A stretch of DNA of 64,000 nt from Haematococcus lacustris (lineage: Eukaryota > Chlorophyta > Chlorophyceae > Chlamydomonadales > Haematococcaceae), in contig JASKMD010000018.1 of assembly GCA_030144725.1 (NCBI GenBank), forward strand, positions 4,425,803 through 4,489,802, given 5' to 3'. Positions within the stretch are counted from its first letter, which is position 1; each line of letters opens with the position of its first letter. A program made the translations under genes and the position numbers. The notes under the pieces were generated by a model. It was not told the DNA's origin and ran no database searches. It saw nothing but the letters and a program-made list of their open reading frames with translations. Positions 19,798 to 31,357 of the stretch are shown here, one piece after another.

Positions 19798-21433
19798 GAC
19801 CAGCCAGGACCTGACCCAAGCACGTCAAGGCTGAGGCCCCCTGCCCCTGACACCAAGCCCATCATCTTCTGCAATGCGTCTGGCGGCGCGCTGCTGGTGT
19901 TCAGCCAGTTGATGCGCAAGGCCAGCCCCAGGGCTCTGGGATCCTGATCCAGCCGCTGCAGCGCCTCAACCAACTCAGCCTGCAGCCGCACCCTCTGCAC
20001 CTCCACATGGGTCAGGGAGGGGAGGAGGGAGGGCAGCAGGCTCCAGTCAAAGCCTGGCTGGCCAGAGTCGGGACCAGATCCGGTGCAGCGCAGGCGGGTG
20101 GCGGCGGGGAGGGCTACGGCCAGGGCTGCCAGGCGTGGGACTGACACCTGCTGTAAGGGCAGCTCGACACCTATGATCTGGTGTCACAACGGAGCTACGA
20201 GGGGCTGCATTTGGCCCACAGTCAGAGGATGGCGAGGACCAGCCCAGCAGTCCATGGTGCTGGCTACCTCCACCTCCAGCCCTCCCAGTCATCTAGCTGC
20301 AGCTGCTGCCAGCTGCAGGCTGAGTCAGCCCGGCTATCCAGCAGGCTTCCCTCTGGCCCTGAATCAGCTGGCCAGCTGATGCTGTGCAGGTGGAGGCGTG
20401 TGAGCTGGGTGGCGGCCAGCAGGGCGTCCAGCTGCTGCAGCCCGGACACCCTGACCCCTGGCAGCAGCAGGCTGTGTAGGCAGCGGGGCAGGCATGGAAC
20501 AAAACTCTCCAGCCCACTGCAGTCAGCATTGACGTTCCCCTGCCTCAGCTCCAGGCACACCAGGCGGGTCAGTGGTGCGATGATTGGCAGGAAGGTGGGT
20601 AGCTCGCAAGGCAGGCCATTGTGTGTGAGGGTGAGGCGGGTGAGGTGGGAGGCAAGGGGCAGCAGGGAGGGCAGGGCTGCCGGGTTGCCGCTGAGCTGCA
20701 AGCTGAGCTGGTTGAGGTTGCAGCTCTCGAAAGCCCTGCTGCCTTGAAGCCATGACTTTATTGACTGGCCTGCTGGACTGCTTGCCTGAGGAGCCTCAGA
20801 GAGGTCCAGCTGCTGCAGCTGTGAGCACACCAAGCCATGGGAGAGCAGGTGATGCAGCGTTGCGTAGCCCAAGCTGCACCACCGCAGCTTCAGGCCGGTC
20901 AAGCAGGGAAATTTGGCCACCATGGCTGTGGTGCAGTCAGGCGTCCACTCAGACCGCTGACTGCCGCTGCCTATGTTGTTATAAAGGAAGGTGAAGCTGA
21001 CTTGCTGGGTTGCGTGGCAGGGACGGAGGCAGCTGAGGCTGGAGACTACCGAGCTGGCTAATGTGCCGCCCTCGTCGCTTGGCGGGACTGTAATTGTGAT
21101 CGCTAACCGCAGCGGACGAACCCGCGTGGACAGGGTTTGCGCCATGAAGAGCGGCAAGCTGTGCGGGGCCGGCCGTAGCTGCAAACGAATGGCGAGCGCC
21201 TCTCGCATTATCGTCCATGCTACGCCCCTACTGGTCAACAACAGCTGCCGCTGACTGCTGGGGTCCAGGCTGCGCCAGATTCGAGAGAGGATGTCAAACG
21301 GTATTCGGGAGAAATCGACCCCAGCTTGCGCATCGAGCTCTCTAAGGCTGTGCTGTGCATCTTTGGCTGCATGGGAGCGCTCGATAGCTTTGGGCCAAAG
21401 TATGGTGTGCATCCGTAGACGCACAAGCCTCAA
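19798..21433 (-). CDS. Leucine-rich-repeat protein with F-box-like N-terminus
   Basis: A 389-codon minus-strand frame (21433-20264) starts at an ATG and is open throughout. Residues 41-70 read FSRIPFDILSRIWRSLDPSS, which resembles an F-box (I/LP-x-x-I/L-L-x-x-I/L-W-x-x-L). The rest is irregular LRRs: LTGLKLRWCSLGYATLHHLL, LQQLDLSEAP, LTRLTLTHNGLP, LVCLELRQGN, LTRLHLHSIS. A second exon around 20139-19798 continues the pattern (LPSLTHVEVQRVRL, then ALGLALRINWL) to a TGA. The join is unresolved: the plausible donor leaves phase 2 while the acceptor near 20164 needs phase 1. Either an exon is missing or the gene is damaged. Such proteins often recruit substrates to SCF ubiquitin ligases; that role is inferred from the domain layout only. 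Confidence 0.6.
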
Positions 21434-22348
21434 TCAAGTGCGGCTGTGGTAACGATCTGGGGCCCCTGCGGGATGGTGTAGGCGCGTGGACGCTAGTATG
21501 CTACGGATGCTCCGCTGCCCGCTCGCGATTGTGACGAGCGTGGGGCGAAGGGATTAGTAGACGAGGGCGCCTGTTTTGCTGTGATAGCTTCCCCACCCTC
21601 CATCACACGCAGTTACTCAGAAGCTGCGCACTTGGCACGCTATGCTTGGGCGAGAAACTGGTTCGTTGATGAGTAGTGAGCGTCGCGGCCCATCAACTGT
21701 TCACCGTGGTGACAAAGTGATTAGCAGCCCCTGTCTGCAAGAGGGGGAAGGTGGGCCAAGACTCACACCGGACGGATGGAGCGGTAGACCAGGAAACTCA
21801 ATAACATGGACTCATACACCATCTGAAATAAACATTGATGCGTTTAGCTAGCTCCGAGTAATTGCGTTTTCACATGGCTTCATATGTAAGCCCTCCCTGG
21901 CAGGTACACAGGCTGACGATACACATGAACACAGCTCACAACGTCAGTGGGTCATGTCAGTCTGCAGCATGGCTCCAAGGCCACCTGGCAGTGCCACTGA
22001 CTCCTCTTCACTATGCCGTTCTACGGACTCCTCTTCACTATGCCGTGAGTGCCTCCTCTCATTGATGCAGGGATGCACTCTCTCAGCCTGTTTGCCACGG
22101 CCATGGCGTAGCTCCACAATTCCCTTCTCAGTCCTAGGGCTGGGCCAGCAACTGCTGGTGAGCAGGGTCCAGCTGCCATGCAACATGTAAAGGTCTTGTT
22201 CACAGTTCACAGCTCCTCAATCTTCGAGGCGAGCCGGGCAACCTCATACCTGTGTGTGGCGTGAAAAGGGCACAGCACAGAAGAGGTTGACAACAGCAGA
22301 CTCAAGCCAGTGTCAGATGGGTTGCATGGGGTGTGCTGCATCAGCTAG
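21434..22348. other. Intergenic with a duplicated segment
   Basis: No supportable gene. It contains the second copy (21925-21998) of the segment at 19139-19225 and a short tandem GACTCCTCTTCACTATGCCG (two copies, 22000-22045). Confidence 0.5.
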
Positions 22349-22500
22349 TCTTTGCCTGAGGAGCCTCACAGATGTCCAGCTGCTGCAGCTGTGAGCACAC
22401 AAAGCCATGGGAGAGGAGGTGATGCAGCGTTGCGCAGCCCAGGCAGGGGAACTTGGCCAACATGGCAGTCAGGCGTCCATTTGCTATGCTTGCTGTTGCT
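22349..22500 (-). pseudogene. LRR gene fragment, decayed duplicate
   Basis: Antisense sequence matches about 20785-20965 of the LRR gene: the encoded ATLHHLLSHGFVCSQLQQLD is almost the same as in the parent. A deletion of about 30 bp removes the block coding for the KLRWCSLGY-type segment, and the copy then runs into a CAG repeat (22560-22635). Confidence 0.75.
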
Positions 22501-22787
22501 GAGCACAGCTGTGCTAGTGAACGCAACCAGCAGCAGTCCGGCAGCAGACCCCTCTGGCCCCAGCAGCAGCAGCGGCAGCAGCAGCTCCAGCAGCAGCAGC
22601 AGCTCCAGCAGCAGCAGCAGTGGCAGCAGCAATGTGAGCTGGGGGCTCCTCTCAAGGCTGTTATAAACTCATGTAGACTGGGCCGGCTGCTGCTGCAGAT
22701 GTTCAGCCCTATTGGTTGACTTGTCTGTGGCTGTAGTTAACTCCATACCGACATGTGCTAGGGGCACCATTGTGAGCTGTCATCAGC

Positions 22788-22792
22788 TTACA
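22788..22792 (-). terminator. Candidate TGTAA polyadenylation signal (minus strand)
   Basis: TTACA on the plus strand, about 240 bp beyond the stop of the SET-domain gene: a suitable distance for its 3' end. Confidence 0.45.
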
Positions 22793-23028
22793 TCAGTGCA
22801 GCAGTAGCGTATCTGAAGGGCACCTCTGCAATGTGTGTGGGGTGTCTACCTCATACAAACGAGGGCTTGGGAAGGATGGGCAAACCTGGTGCATCACCAT
22901 AATAGCTGTAGTGCGTGCTATGGCCGCATGGGTCCATGCCGTGAATCCCTGATGGCGCTGTTCCAGACACCTCACAGAAGAGACAGTATCAGTATGCCTG
23001 CCTCGTCTCCTGCTTTGACATGAACGCT

Positions 23029-25697
23029 TTAGATCAGGCCATTGTCACACCTGATGGCATTACGGCGTCGCTGCCTCAGGCCCATGAGCATGTCAAAGAT
23101 GTAGTCGGTACCGGGGGCTGGCCAGGCAGATGCGTTGAACGCCAGGTCCACCTGTCAGGAGGAGGCAGGTCAGCAGCCAGGCAGCAAGCAGCCAGCTGTG
23201 GCCCAGCGCATACATCACAGGACACCTGCCACTGGCTGCAAAAGGCCAGGCAGAGAGGGCACAGAAGCAGCGGAGTAGGTTACACTCAGTGCAAGACGTT
23301 AGCACCAGCTCCAGGGCTTGTGGCGGGGCAGGGGTTCAGTACAGGCATCCCCTAAGGGGCAGGGGGTTCAGTGCGCAGGCATCCCCACCCCCTGAGGCCC
23401 AGCATCTGATGTTGGTGAGCCAGACACCACAGCTAGCTAAGAAGCACATGTCCCCAGGGATGTGCGACGCCATGGCACAGCTGCAATACTAGACAGGGGT
23501 GCAGGACGCTAGAAGTGGGAATATGGGGCAAGGACACAGTGCAGCTGGAGGCATTCATCGCACCTGCTCCAGAGACTGTAGCAGCTCCGTCAGCCTGGCC
23601 ATCTCTTGTTGGTAGCCGTCGATGGACTCGGCTACGGTTAAAACAAAACAGGCTCAGGCGTTGGGCCAAGAGGCTTATGCGATGGCAAAGGTGTGTATCC
23701 GCAAATGCATGTTGGGCTGCTGCCGCTATGCAAGGCAGCCATGTCGCCATGCTATGTTAGGCACTGAGCCACCCAGTCCCACCTGAGAATGGCTCCTCCG
23801 GTAAGTCCTTGTTGGGGTCTGTGACATTGTATGCCGGATGGTCAATCTGCAAACATCCAGAGACATTGCAGTGGTTGCCTGTGTAAAGCTGCTAGTGAAG
23901 AAAATCTGGTGTAGACTGCCCCCACCACCCTGCACAGCCCAGCCCCACCTCAAACAGCAGTGTCCTTGCTATCCAACAGCGGAGGCAGCACCAAGGTAGG
24001 AGTGCTGGGAGAGGGGGTGGGGGCAGGGAGATATGAATTGGCCTGGACAAACAAATCTTGGTTCAAGATAACGCAGCCCCTGTTGTAGCCCCTAGTTGTA
24101 GGGGAGGTGTGTGCCGTGTGACAACGAAGCATCCACAAAGCTTTGGGCTAGAGGCAGGCAGATCATCACGGGCAATGCCAATGCACTGATTCCTCATGAC
24201 TGGGAGCCCCGGGAGCTATGCGCAAGGCCTTAGGGACATAGGACTAGGTACCTGCAACAGACAAAAGGCACAAGTGAGGTTGAGCCAGCCAGCAGAACCT
24301 CGCTGATAGCCCCATGAGTTACTTCACTGCCACCAACTTGAAGCCACAATGAGCTGCCCTGACCAGGGTGACCAGTTTTCTGCCTGGCATCCCACTCAGC
24401 CTGTAGCTGATATCTATATGTCCTGGCATCCTACTCAGCCTGTAGCTGATATCTATATGTCCTGGCATCCCACTCAGCCTGTAGCTGATATCTATATGTC
24501 CTGGCATCCTACTCAGCCTGTAGCTGATATCTATATGTCCTGGCATCCCACTCAGCCTGTAGCTGATATCTATATGTCCTGCATCCCGCTCAGCCTGTCA
24601 CCTGAAGAAGCCGAGGAGGGTCCTCCAGCTCTGGCAGGAAGCCGTAGTTCAGCACACCGTAGTCGTCCCGCATGTGAGGGTTGTAAGAGTAGCACAGCTG
24701 CAGCCAGCCACACCAGCTGGCAGGCTCAATCTAAGCACCACACACTGCAGTTTGGGTGTGGCATCTGAAAAGGTCTCGTGCTTGAGCAATGCAGGGAATG
24801 GGATAGCTCTGGGACCGCTCAAGTGCTGCCTAGGTCATCTGCCTGGGGCATATACCAGAGGCTGCCTGGGTCCACCATCGCCCACTATGCCACTTGAAAC
24901 GAGCTGTTGTGGTGGTTGCCTGACTCACCTCGGTGTCCGCCTCCACATCCTCGCCCACCAGCACCGACACCTCGTCGCCGTTGTCCAGAGCGGTGGTGGT
25001 GTGCGGGCAAATGCGCTTGTGGTTGGATAGATCAAAGATGGGGATCTGGGGCACAGGCAAGCACGGAACCTGCTCAGTCAGGTGGATGGAGACAGGTTGA
25101 GTCAAGGCTGCCCTATTGATATCATATGGCTGATCACACACAGTCCAATAGTCTGGCGGAGGAGATTGTTGAGGTACATTCATTGATATTCAAGAGACTA
25201 GGCAGGTGCATTGGGCTAGGCAGGTGAATGGTTTTTACAAGGCTCTGGGAGCCGAGGCGACACGTGACAGTCAGCCCCACTGACCGTCATTGTGTCAGGC
25301 ATTGCTACTGACCATCATCACGCGGTCACGTTTCTCCACTGTGACGTAGCGCGTGGTGGACTGTGGGCAGCAACAACGAGGGCAAGCCCACCCCTATCTC
25401 TCATACGAGGCGTTTAAGTGCACTGCTGCTACTGTGGTTGCTTCTGTCGCTATGACAGCCGTCAGTGTTACAGGAGCGCTTGCTTTACCACTGCTGCCAC
25501 TGCGGCTACTGCGGTGCCACTCACCAAAGCACAGGCGTACTTCAAGTCATCCAGGGTCACGGTGGCATTGCCCAGGACCTCCTTCACAGTGAACTCCATC
25601 TGTGCATTCACCTGCCCGTCCAGCACAGCCTCCAGGTAATTCTGGTGTTCCAGGATATGGCTCACCACTGCGGTCAAGTCAACAAGGTCTTGCATGT
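23029..25697 (-). CDS. SET-domain protein methyltransferase, Rubisco-LSMT type (5' part missing)
   Basis: Exons on the minus strand: about 25697-25525, 25360-25313, 25045-24929, 24697-24602, then 23846-23783, 23631-23564 and 23151-23029 (stop TAA). Borders are GT/AG and adjacent phases agree, except that an exon between 24602 and 23846 may be missing. The first exons read DLKYACAL then STTRYVTV, followed by IPIFDLSNHKR, the P-x-x-D-x-x-NH signature of the SET core, and the exon with LCYSYNPHMRDDYGVLNYGF, where NYGF holds the catalytic tyrosine. The last exons give DHPAYNVTDPNKDLPEEPF, a coiled-coil-like EMARLTELLQSLEQ and a basic end (RQRRRNAIRCDNGLI). LSMT/SETD relatives methylate lysine (or histidine) in Rubisco, aldolase, ribosomal proteins or actin; the substrate here cannot be told. 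The start lies upstream and was not found. Confidence 0.75.
24384..24585. repeat. 39-bp minisatellite, about five copies
   Basis: Unit begins CATCCCACTCAGCCTGTAGC and ends TATCTATATGTCCTGG; CCCACT and CCTACT variants alternate. It lies in an intron of the SET-domain gene, next to the exon ending at 24602. Confidence 0.95.
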
Positions 25698-25737
25698 GCA
25701 CATTTGCCAAAGACAAAGCTCAAAACCACACGCTGCA

Positions 25738-25812
25738 GGTCAGGTCAGGTCAGGTCAGGTCAGGTCAGGTCAGGTCAGGTCAGGTCAGGTCAGGTCAGGT
25801 CAGGTCAGGTGC
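25738..25812. repeat. (AGGTC)n pentamer array
   Basis: About 15 pure copies in a 5' intron of the SET-domain gene. The same pentamer, on the opposite strand (TGACC), forms the long array at 41781-42113. Confidence 0.95.
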
Positions 25813-26430
25813 CTAGTACCAGTCATGCCACTGGATCTTTCAGCTCTGCATCTTTGCTTTTGCTGCTCACCACTCCTCTTACTAACCAGTGCACGGTGGG
25901 GCTCCAGTACTGGGCAACTTGCAACCTGGTCATGCCTGCCACCTACAGATGTCAGAGTCAAGAAGTGGGAAGTACATCTCTGGCATGTTGCACTGGTTAA
26001 GCACCTGGGTGCGATCAGGCCACATCTACGCAGCACAGAGCACAAGGCCAAATGGAGTTGTTTGACATGGACACATGTAGCAAGCCTGTGGCCAATGAGT
26101 ACATCAGCCAATCATGACGTCGAAACAGCAGCAGCAAGAAATGCAGGGTTGGGAAGGGGAGGCAACAAGGTTGGCGAAGGCTGCTATGTGAGTGTTGTCC
26201 AACTGCCTAGCTAGCCCACAGAACGAGAGCTCGTGGCAGGGCGGACAGCTGTTAGTGGTTTCCGTTGCATTTCATCAGATACAAATGACATCGTGTCATG
26301 AGGTTCCCACATTTACGTAAGGCTTGAACCTGGAATGTGGATCACGCAGCTCTCTCAAGACGAAGAGCGTGCCAGTCTGCATCAGCACCCACTGTCATCT
26401 TCAGCATATTGTGAAGGCTGACAAGCGCGC
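25813..26430. other. Region between the SET gene and the secreted Cys-rich gene
   Basis: It should contain the 5' exons and promoter of the SET-domain gene, but none could be supported by matching splice phases. Nothing else was seen. Confidence 0.4.
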
Positions 26431-26817
26431 CTAGTCCTGGTCCAGCTGCAGTTTGCTGCTCTCATTTGTGCAGCAGTCCGACTTGCCATAAGGTTCGAAG
26501 TAGTAGAGCCCGCATTGATCATGCATGCTGAGTTTATGGTTGCCACATGTTCCCCTTCCTTTGCTGGTGCTGATGTAAACAGGCCACGAACACCATTGCT
26601 GTTTTTCTTGACATGGACGTTCACCTGTACGGTGCACGGCAGTGCAGAGGCTCGAATCCTCGAAGTGCCAGAGGACACTCATCCGGCCTCCGAGAATGCT
26701 CACCATTCCACCGTTGTCCACGACCCACTGGAACATCTCCCCGATCGCATCCGCGTGCACAATACTTGTGAATGTGCAAATCAAGGCCGCGACAGCTAGC
26801 AGCTTGATCCACGCCAT
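26431..26817 (-). CDS. Small secreted cysteine-rich protein
   Basis: A single uninterrupted 128-codon frame. The N-terminus MAWIKLLAVAALICTFTSIV plus HA is a clear signal peptide with a basic residue, a hydrophobic core and an AxA-like cleavage site. The mature part, about 105 residues, has eight cysteines (SLC, RPC, QWC, GTC, QC, DCC and others), a spacing that suggests disulfides, and a KLQLDQD tail. No known family is recognised. The absence of introns is unusual next to its neighbours and may mean a retrocopy or simply a short gene. The opposite strand is also partly open, but lacks the signal-peptide logic. Confidence 0.6.
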   Translation of the reverse strand: MAWIKLLAVAALICTFTSIVHADAIGEMFQWVVDNGGMVSILGGRMSVLWHFEDSSLCTAVHRTGERPCQEKQQWCSWPVYISTSKGRGTCGNHKLSMHDQCGLYYFEPYGKSDCCTNESSKLQLDQD

Positions 26818-27543
26818 TCTATGTCCTAGCGTGTGGTAAAGCTAATGTGCGAAGAACCAGGCTGAGCTTGTCCAACACATTAAGCGGCTCTGATGATTCG
26901 AATATGATCACATGCGGCAATACGTTGGTGTATTGGCCTCGCAACTCACTGAGCTGTTTAGCGAGCGAGCACGTAGCAGCGTGCGACGGTGTTTACTAGG
27001 CATGCCTTGCAAATCATCCCCTGATGCCGCCTGGATCTCGACAATGTGAAACACTGCATCCCATCCCCCCCACCCCCCACCCCCCGCGAGGGTGGGGGTC
27101 AAATGCTTCCAAGACACAGAGGTTAATGACAAACACAGAGGTGAAACAGATGCCTGTACTTGATGCCATGAGTCAAGAAGCCAGATAGGGCTACAAAGCT
27201 CCCAGGAGTCTTGAGCCAAGACCATACTAAGGTTTAGTCTTAACTCAGCATTTGAGTGACACCATTCCCATTGGCAACCCATGACATGGAGCCGCTGCCC
27301 TTGCTGCAGGATCTGCAGCGAGAAAGGAGCAGAAGGAGCTCCCCTCCCCCCCCTCCTAGCCTCCCCCTCCTTCCACCCTTTTACGCCTCCCATTCCCTCC
27401 TTTTCTGTGAGTGCCTAGCACCCAATGCCCAGAACACCTCCCCCTCCCTACCCCCCCAGCGAGTGACTAGCCCCCTGTCAGTAGCCCCCTGCCTAGTGGA
27501 TCCTCCTGCTTGCATTTTTAGCACGCCCCCAATTCATACAAGC
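26818..27543. other. Intergenic, no gene
   Basis: Holds a short C-rich run (27062-27087) and CT-rich low-complexity sequence near 27335-27470. No coding signal. Confidence 0.5.
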
Positions 27544-27546
27544 TTA

Positions 27547-27733
27547 GGGCGCGTTTCCAATGCACGGAGAGAAAGAGAAAAGAGATCGGAGAGAGAAAGA
27601 GAAAAAGAGAGAAAGAGAAAGAGAAAAAGAGATCGCCGCCAGCCCATGTCCCTCTAACTGCCGCCAACGGTCCGGATCTCTTTTCTCCCGTTTCCAATGC
27701 GCGGAGATAGAGACCCCGTTTCCAATGCAAGAG

Positions 27734-27764
<31 letters not shown>

Positions 27765-29790
27765 CCTGACGGAAGAGCCAGAGCCGGAGCCAGAGCCCAG
27801 AAATGGCTCTAACCGCCGGCCAACCGTCGGCTCTGCCGACCCCCGTTTCCAATGCAAGAGCCAAGAGCCGGAGTAAGATTCCAGATTCGGCTCTTAGATG
27901 CGCTCTTGGGAGCCTCATGCAGCCCCTCCGGCCTCTGCGGCTCGAGGGCCTCAGAGCTCAGAGCCAGAGCCAGAGCCCAAAAATAACTTTATGACATCGA
28001 CTTTCGGCTCGCAACAGGGCTCCCAGGAGGAGTCGAAGGTGCCGTGGGACGACTCGCAAGATGAGTTTTTTGCAGAGCTTTACGCCCAGGCAACCGCCTG
28101 CAGCATGTCTTACCCATTGGGCCAATGGGGCCAATTGCAGCAAGGTCTTACCCATTGGGCCAATTGCAGCAAGGTCTTACCCATTGGGCCAATGGGGCCG
28201 CCGCAGCGGCAGCAGCTGATGCAGCGGCTGCAAGGGGGAGCCCGCACACAGGCACGCAGGCTGCAAGTCACAGCTATCTCAGCATGATGTTGGGTCTGGG
28301 AAGCTAGAGAGTGGGCTACAAGGATTACATGACGACCCTCTGTAAAGGTCACCCGTGGTGTAAGGCCCATTGTGTCTTTTCCTCATGTAGGAGATGTGAT
28401 CTTGCAATGTGCTGCTTCTTGCTAGAGGCTGAAATGCTTCCAATGACAAGTTCTCTCTTGATGGGTTTGGTCTTCTTACAGTGTAAGTCCAGTGATCAGC
28501 CTCGGCTACTTACACACCCATGACCACTCAAGCCTACCGGCGTTCCCATATTGCTGTGGCACAGCGCAAGGTTCCGACATCAACGCTAGCCGCGCATCGG
28601 ACATGTTCCCCAACATCGGCCATGCCCTTGCCTTGTGCCCTCCGTTTGCAACCACTCCAAATCTACAATTAAGACGATGATCCGGACTATCTGCTGCCTC
28701 CACCGCCGACGTGCAGCCTGGCGTCGTGCGTCCATTTGTCAAGGCAGGCGTGGGGTGGATAGCGGAGCTGCCCTTAGGTGCGGCTGCGGGGCTGCGGGAT
28801 GGGCAGGCAACCACCTTAACGACTGGGCTCTTTCCATTGGAAACGGGGTCGCCAGAGCCCCTAAAAAGTGAGATAAAGCTCTGGCTCTGGCTCTGGCTCT
28901 GGCCCATTGGAAACGGGGTCAGAGACGAATAACTCTCCTAGAGTGAGCTCCATTTCATCTCTTTTTCTCCGCTAGGGTCCTCCAGGCCGACCCCCCCAGG
29001 AGAAAAAGAGATGTGACCGAGAGATGTGACCTTTTGCACCGGAGCCGCAGCGAGAGCTGGGTTAGGCTGGGCTGTTTCTCCAGGGCATCGCTGTTTGACG
29101 TCCCGTTGCCAATGTCCCGTTGCCGCTTCTGCGTCGCCACCTAAGCCGCAGGAGCTGATGAAGAGGACAAATGCCCAGGAGATGGTCCTCGTCCGTATTG
29201 TTGCTGAGGGCGCATCAGCTGAGGGCGCATCAGCTGTTTGACGAGCACCGCAATTTCAACGCGGAGCAGTGCCATAGAGAGTTGTAGCCCCCCGGAGCAT
29301 ACTTAGCTAGTCCCGCTAGTGCGGAGAGTGCTTGACTAGTTAGCCTGATAAGCCCCGCAGCCTGACTTGCACAACTGCACTGACTTGCACGACTGACTTG
29401 CACGGCGCACTTTGTGCACTTGCGCCTGCGATGCTTGACCCCATCATACCTGCCACCATCCCAGCTAACGGGACAATTGCGTCCTTGTTCCCATACCATA
29501 TGAAAAGATCGCCCCCAGAGCTACAGCCAACCCCCAAAGCTACAGCCGACCAGCCATGGCATGCTCCAAGCACATTTACATCATAGTGAAACACCAGCCG
29601 AGCACTGTAGCTCGTGTGTAGATCAATGAAGCACTGTAGCTCGTGTGTAGATCAATGAAGGCGTAGGCGGCGGCTGGAAAGTGGCCTCCATGCATCTCTT
29701 CTCTCTTTTCTCCGTCCATTGGAAACGCGTTTGAATTCATGCACATGGGCGATCTCTTTTCTCTTTTCTCCGTCCATTGGAAACGCGCCC
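27547..29790. mobile_element. Harbinger-like element with concentric nested inverted repeats
   Basis: The outer ends GGGCGCGTTTCCAATG (27547-27562) and its complement (29775-29790) are flanked on both sides by TTA, the target duplication of PIF/Harbinger elements, and the match continues inward through ACGGAGA and AGAAAAGAGATC. Inside are three more CGTTTCCAATG copies in forward orientation (27689, 27717, 27844) and three inverted (28835, 28905, 29717). The two inner pairs share CCCCGTTTCCAATG and GAGCCAGAGCC, so elements of one family appear inserted inside each other. A frame at 27991-28120 (DDSQDEFFAELYAQATA) might be an ORF remnant. A 36-bp tandem (CCCATTGGGCCAAT core) is at 28120-28200. 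Confidence 0.7.
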
Positions 29791-29793
29791 TTA

Positions 29794-30084
29794 ATGTAAG
29801 AGTACACGTTTGCACGGTAAGATTCGTGGACAATTAATGTTTTCATTTTACATGATGTGCAACGTCGCCTGATTACGTTGCTTCTCACCGTATGATGTCT
29901 GTAGATTATAAGCGAGTTGTTGTAAAGTTTAAGAGGGAACGAGAGAAGGGGGCTGAACCACATACGTCCTTTGAACACGGAACACTGTAAGATACCTGTC
30001 TCTCTATAACGGCCGTACTGCTCTCGCACATACGAGTTCACAGTTCTCCTTCGGCTCACGGTAGTTTCAGTCGTTGTTGCTATA
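29794..30084. other. Possible retroelement 5' region
   Basis: AT-richer than its surroundings and directly before the gag-bearing palindrome. It might be LTR or leader sequence, but no second copy is in the window to define LTR borders. Confidence 0.3.
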
Positions 30085-30929
30085 CAAGCAATAGTAAGTT
30101 AGCCATAGCAGTTCTAGCACCGGCGTTAAGCTAAGACCCTAGCCGTAGTTGATACTGCGAGACCTCTTGAAGCCAATCCTAGGCTGACAGAAGCCCTTAG
30201 ACCCATTCGTGCTTGCATTTACGTTTTTCCGGGCCGACGCTTCACCACTGCTGCATTTGGTTTCCCCCGTTAACGTTCATCGGAGTGACACTCTCCTTCG
30301 ACGAGGCGCTTGACGTGGACCTCCCGTCCGGGGCTAGCACCCCGCGGAATTCGGTCTCATCATTCAGCCCGTCCAGCCTAGAGCTCAGCCCTTCGCCAAG
30401 TGGTGAAAATCAGGCCATTATCTCGGACACACTTCCAAGCGCGCACCTAGTAGCCCAGCCCGCGCAGCCGGAACAACCTCACCTGCTTCTTACCTAAGCT
30501 TTTCCTTTAGTCTCCATGGGTAACCGTAAGGCACACCAAGCGTTGCACATGTGTGAGCGGTGCCAGTCTTTCAAGGCGTCAGCGGACTACTACGCCGGGC
30601 TAGCAAGGGCACGAGGTGAGCAACTTGCTTAGCAACTTGAGTACATAGAGCACCTCTTCAACATTGTGCGCAACCTTGCCGTAACACCCAGTGCACCTGT
30701 AGGCGGGGCTACACGTTACGTGGCACCACCGCCACCCCCACCGCCTCCACCTAGACGCTAGCCTGCACCACAGCCAGCACCCCAGCCCCACCCAGCCTGC
30801 CAGGGGCACGCTCCACCACCTACCCCCTCCCACTCCGCCCAACACAACAGGGACGGTTACCAGCAGCGCCAGCGTCGCCGCGAGCAATAGGTACAGCCCA
30901 TAGCGCAGTTCACGGCACAACCTGCTTCC

Positions 30930-31184
30930 ATGGAGACCATCATAGCAGCGTTCAACGCACTCGGCGCTACCATGGACAGGATAGTGCGTCAGCAGGAGCT
31001 GCGGCACGCCTCTCAGGCAGAGCCACAGGTAACACCAGGTTTAGTCAAGCTGACAGACGTACAACCGTTTGACGGCAAGGGTAGTGTATCCACCTGGTTG
31101 TTTCATATTGAGAAGGTGTTCAAGCTGACACCAGGCTTGACGGCTGAACAAAAATATGTCAGTTTGAACACCTCCTCAATATGA
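30930..31184 (+). pseudogene. gag-like fragment, left arm
   Basis: Reads VQPFDGKGSVSTWLFHIEKV, the F-x-G-x(n)-W-x-x-x-(I/L)-E core of Ty3/gypsy-type gag. An upstream frame in the same arm (from 30517) starts like a gag N-terminus but hits stop codons. The frame runs past the palindrome centre into antisense, so its end is not natural. No protease, RT or integrase follows. Confidence 0.6.
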
Positions 31185-31357
31185 AGCAACCATGTGGATT
31201 CACTACCCTTGCCGTCAAACGGTTGTACGTCTGTCAGCTTGACTAAACCTGGTGCTACCCGTGGCTCTGCATGAGAGGCGTGCTGTTGCTCCTGCTGACG
31301 CACTATCCTGTCCATGGTAGCGCCGAGTGCGTTGAACGCTGATATGATGGTCTCCAT
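31103..31357 (-). pseudogene. gag-like fragment, right arm
   Basis: Inverted counterpart of the left-arm fragment, with the same F-x-G...W...E core (VQPFDGKGSESTWLLHIEEV) and several amino acid differences. It also ends artificially at the palindrome centre. Confidence 0.6.
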
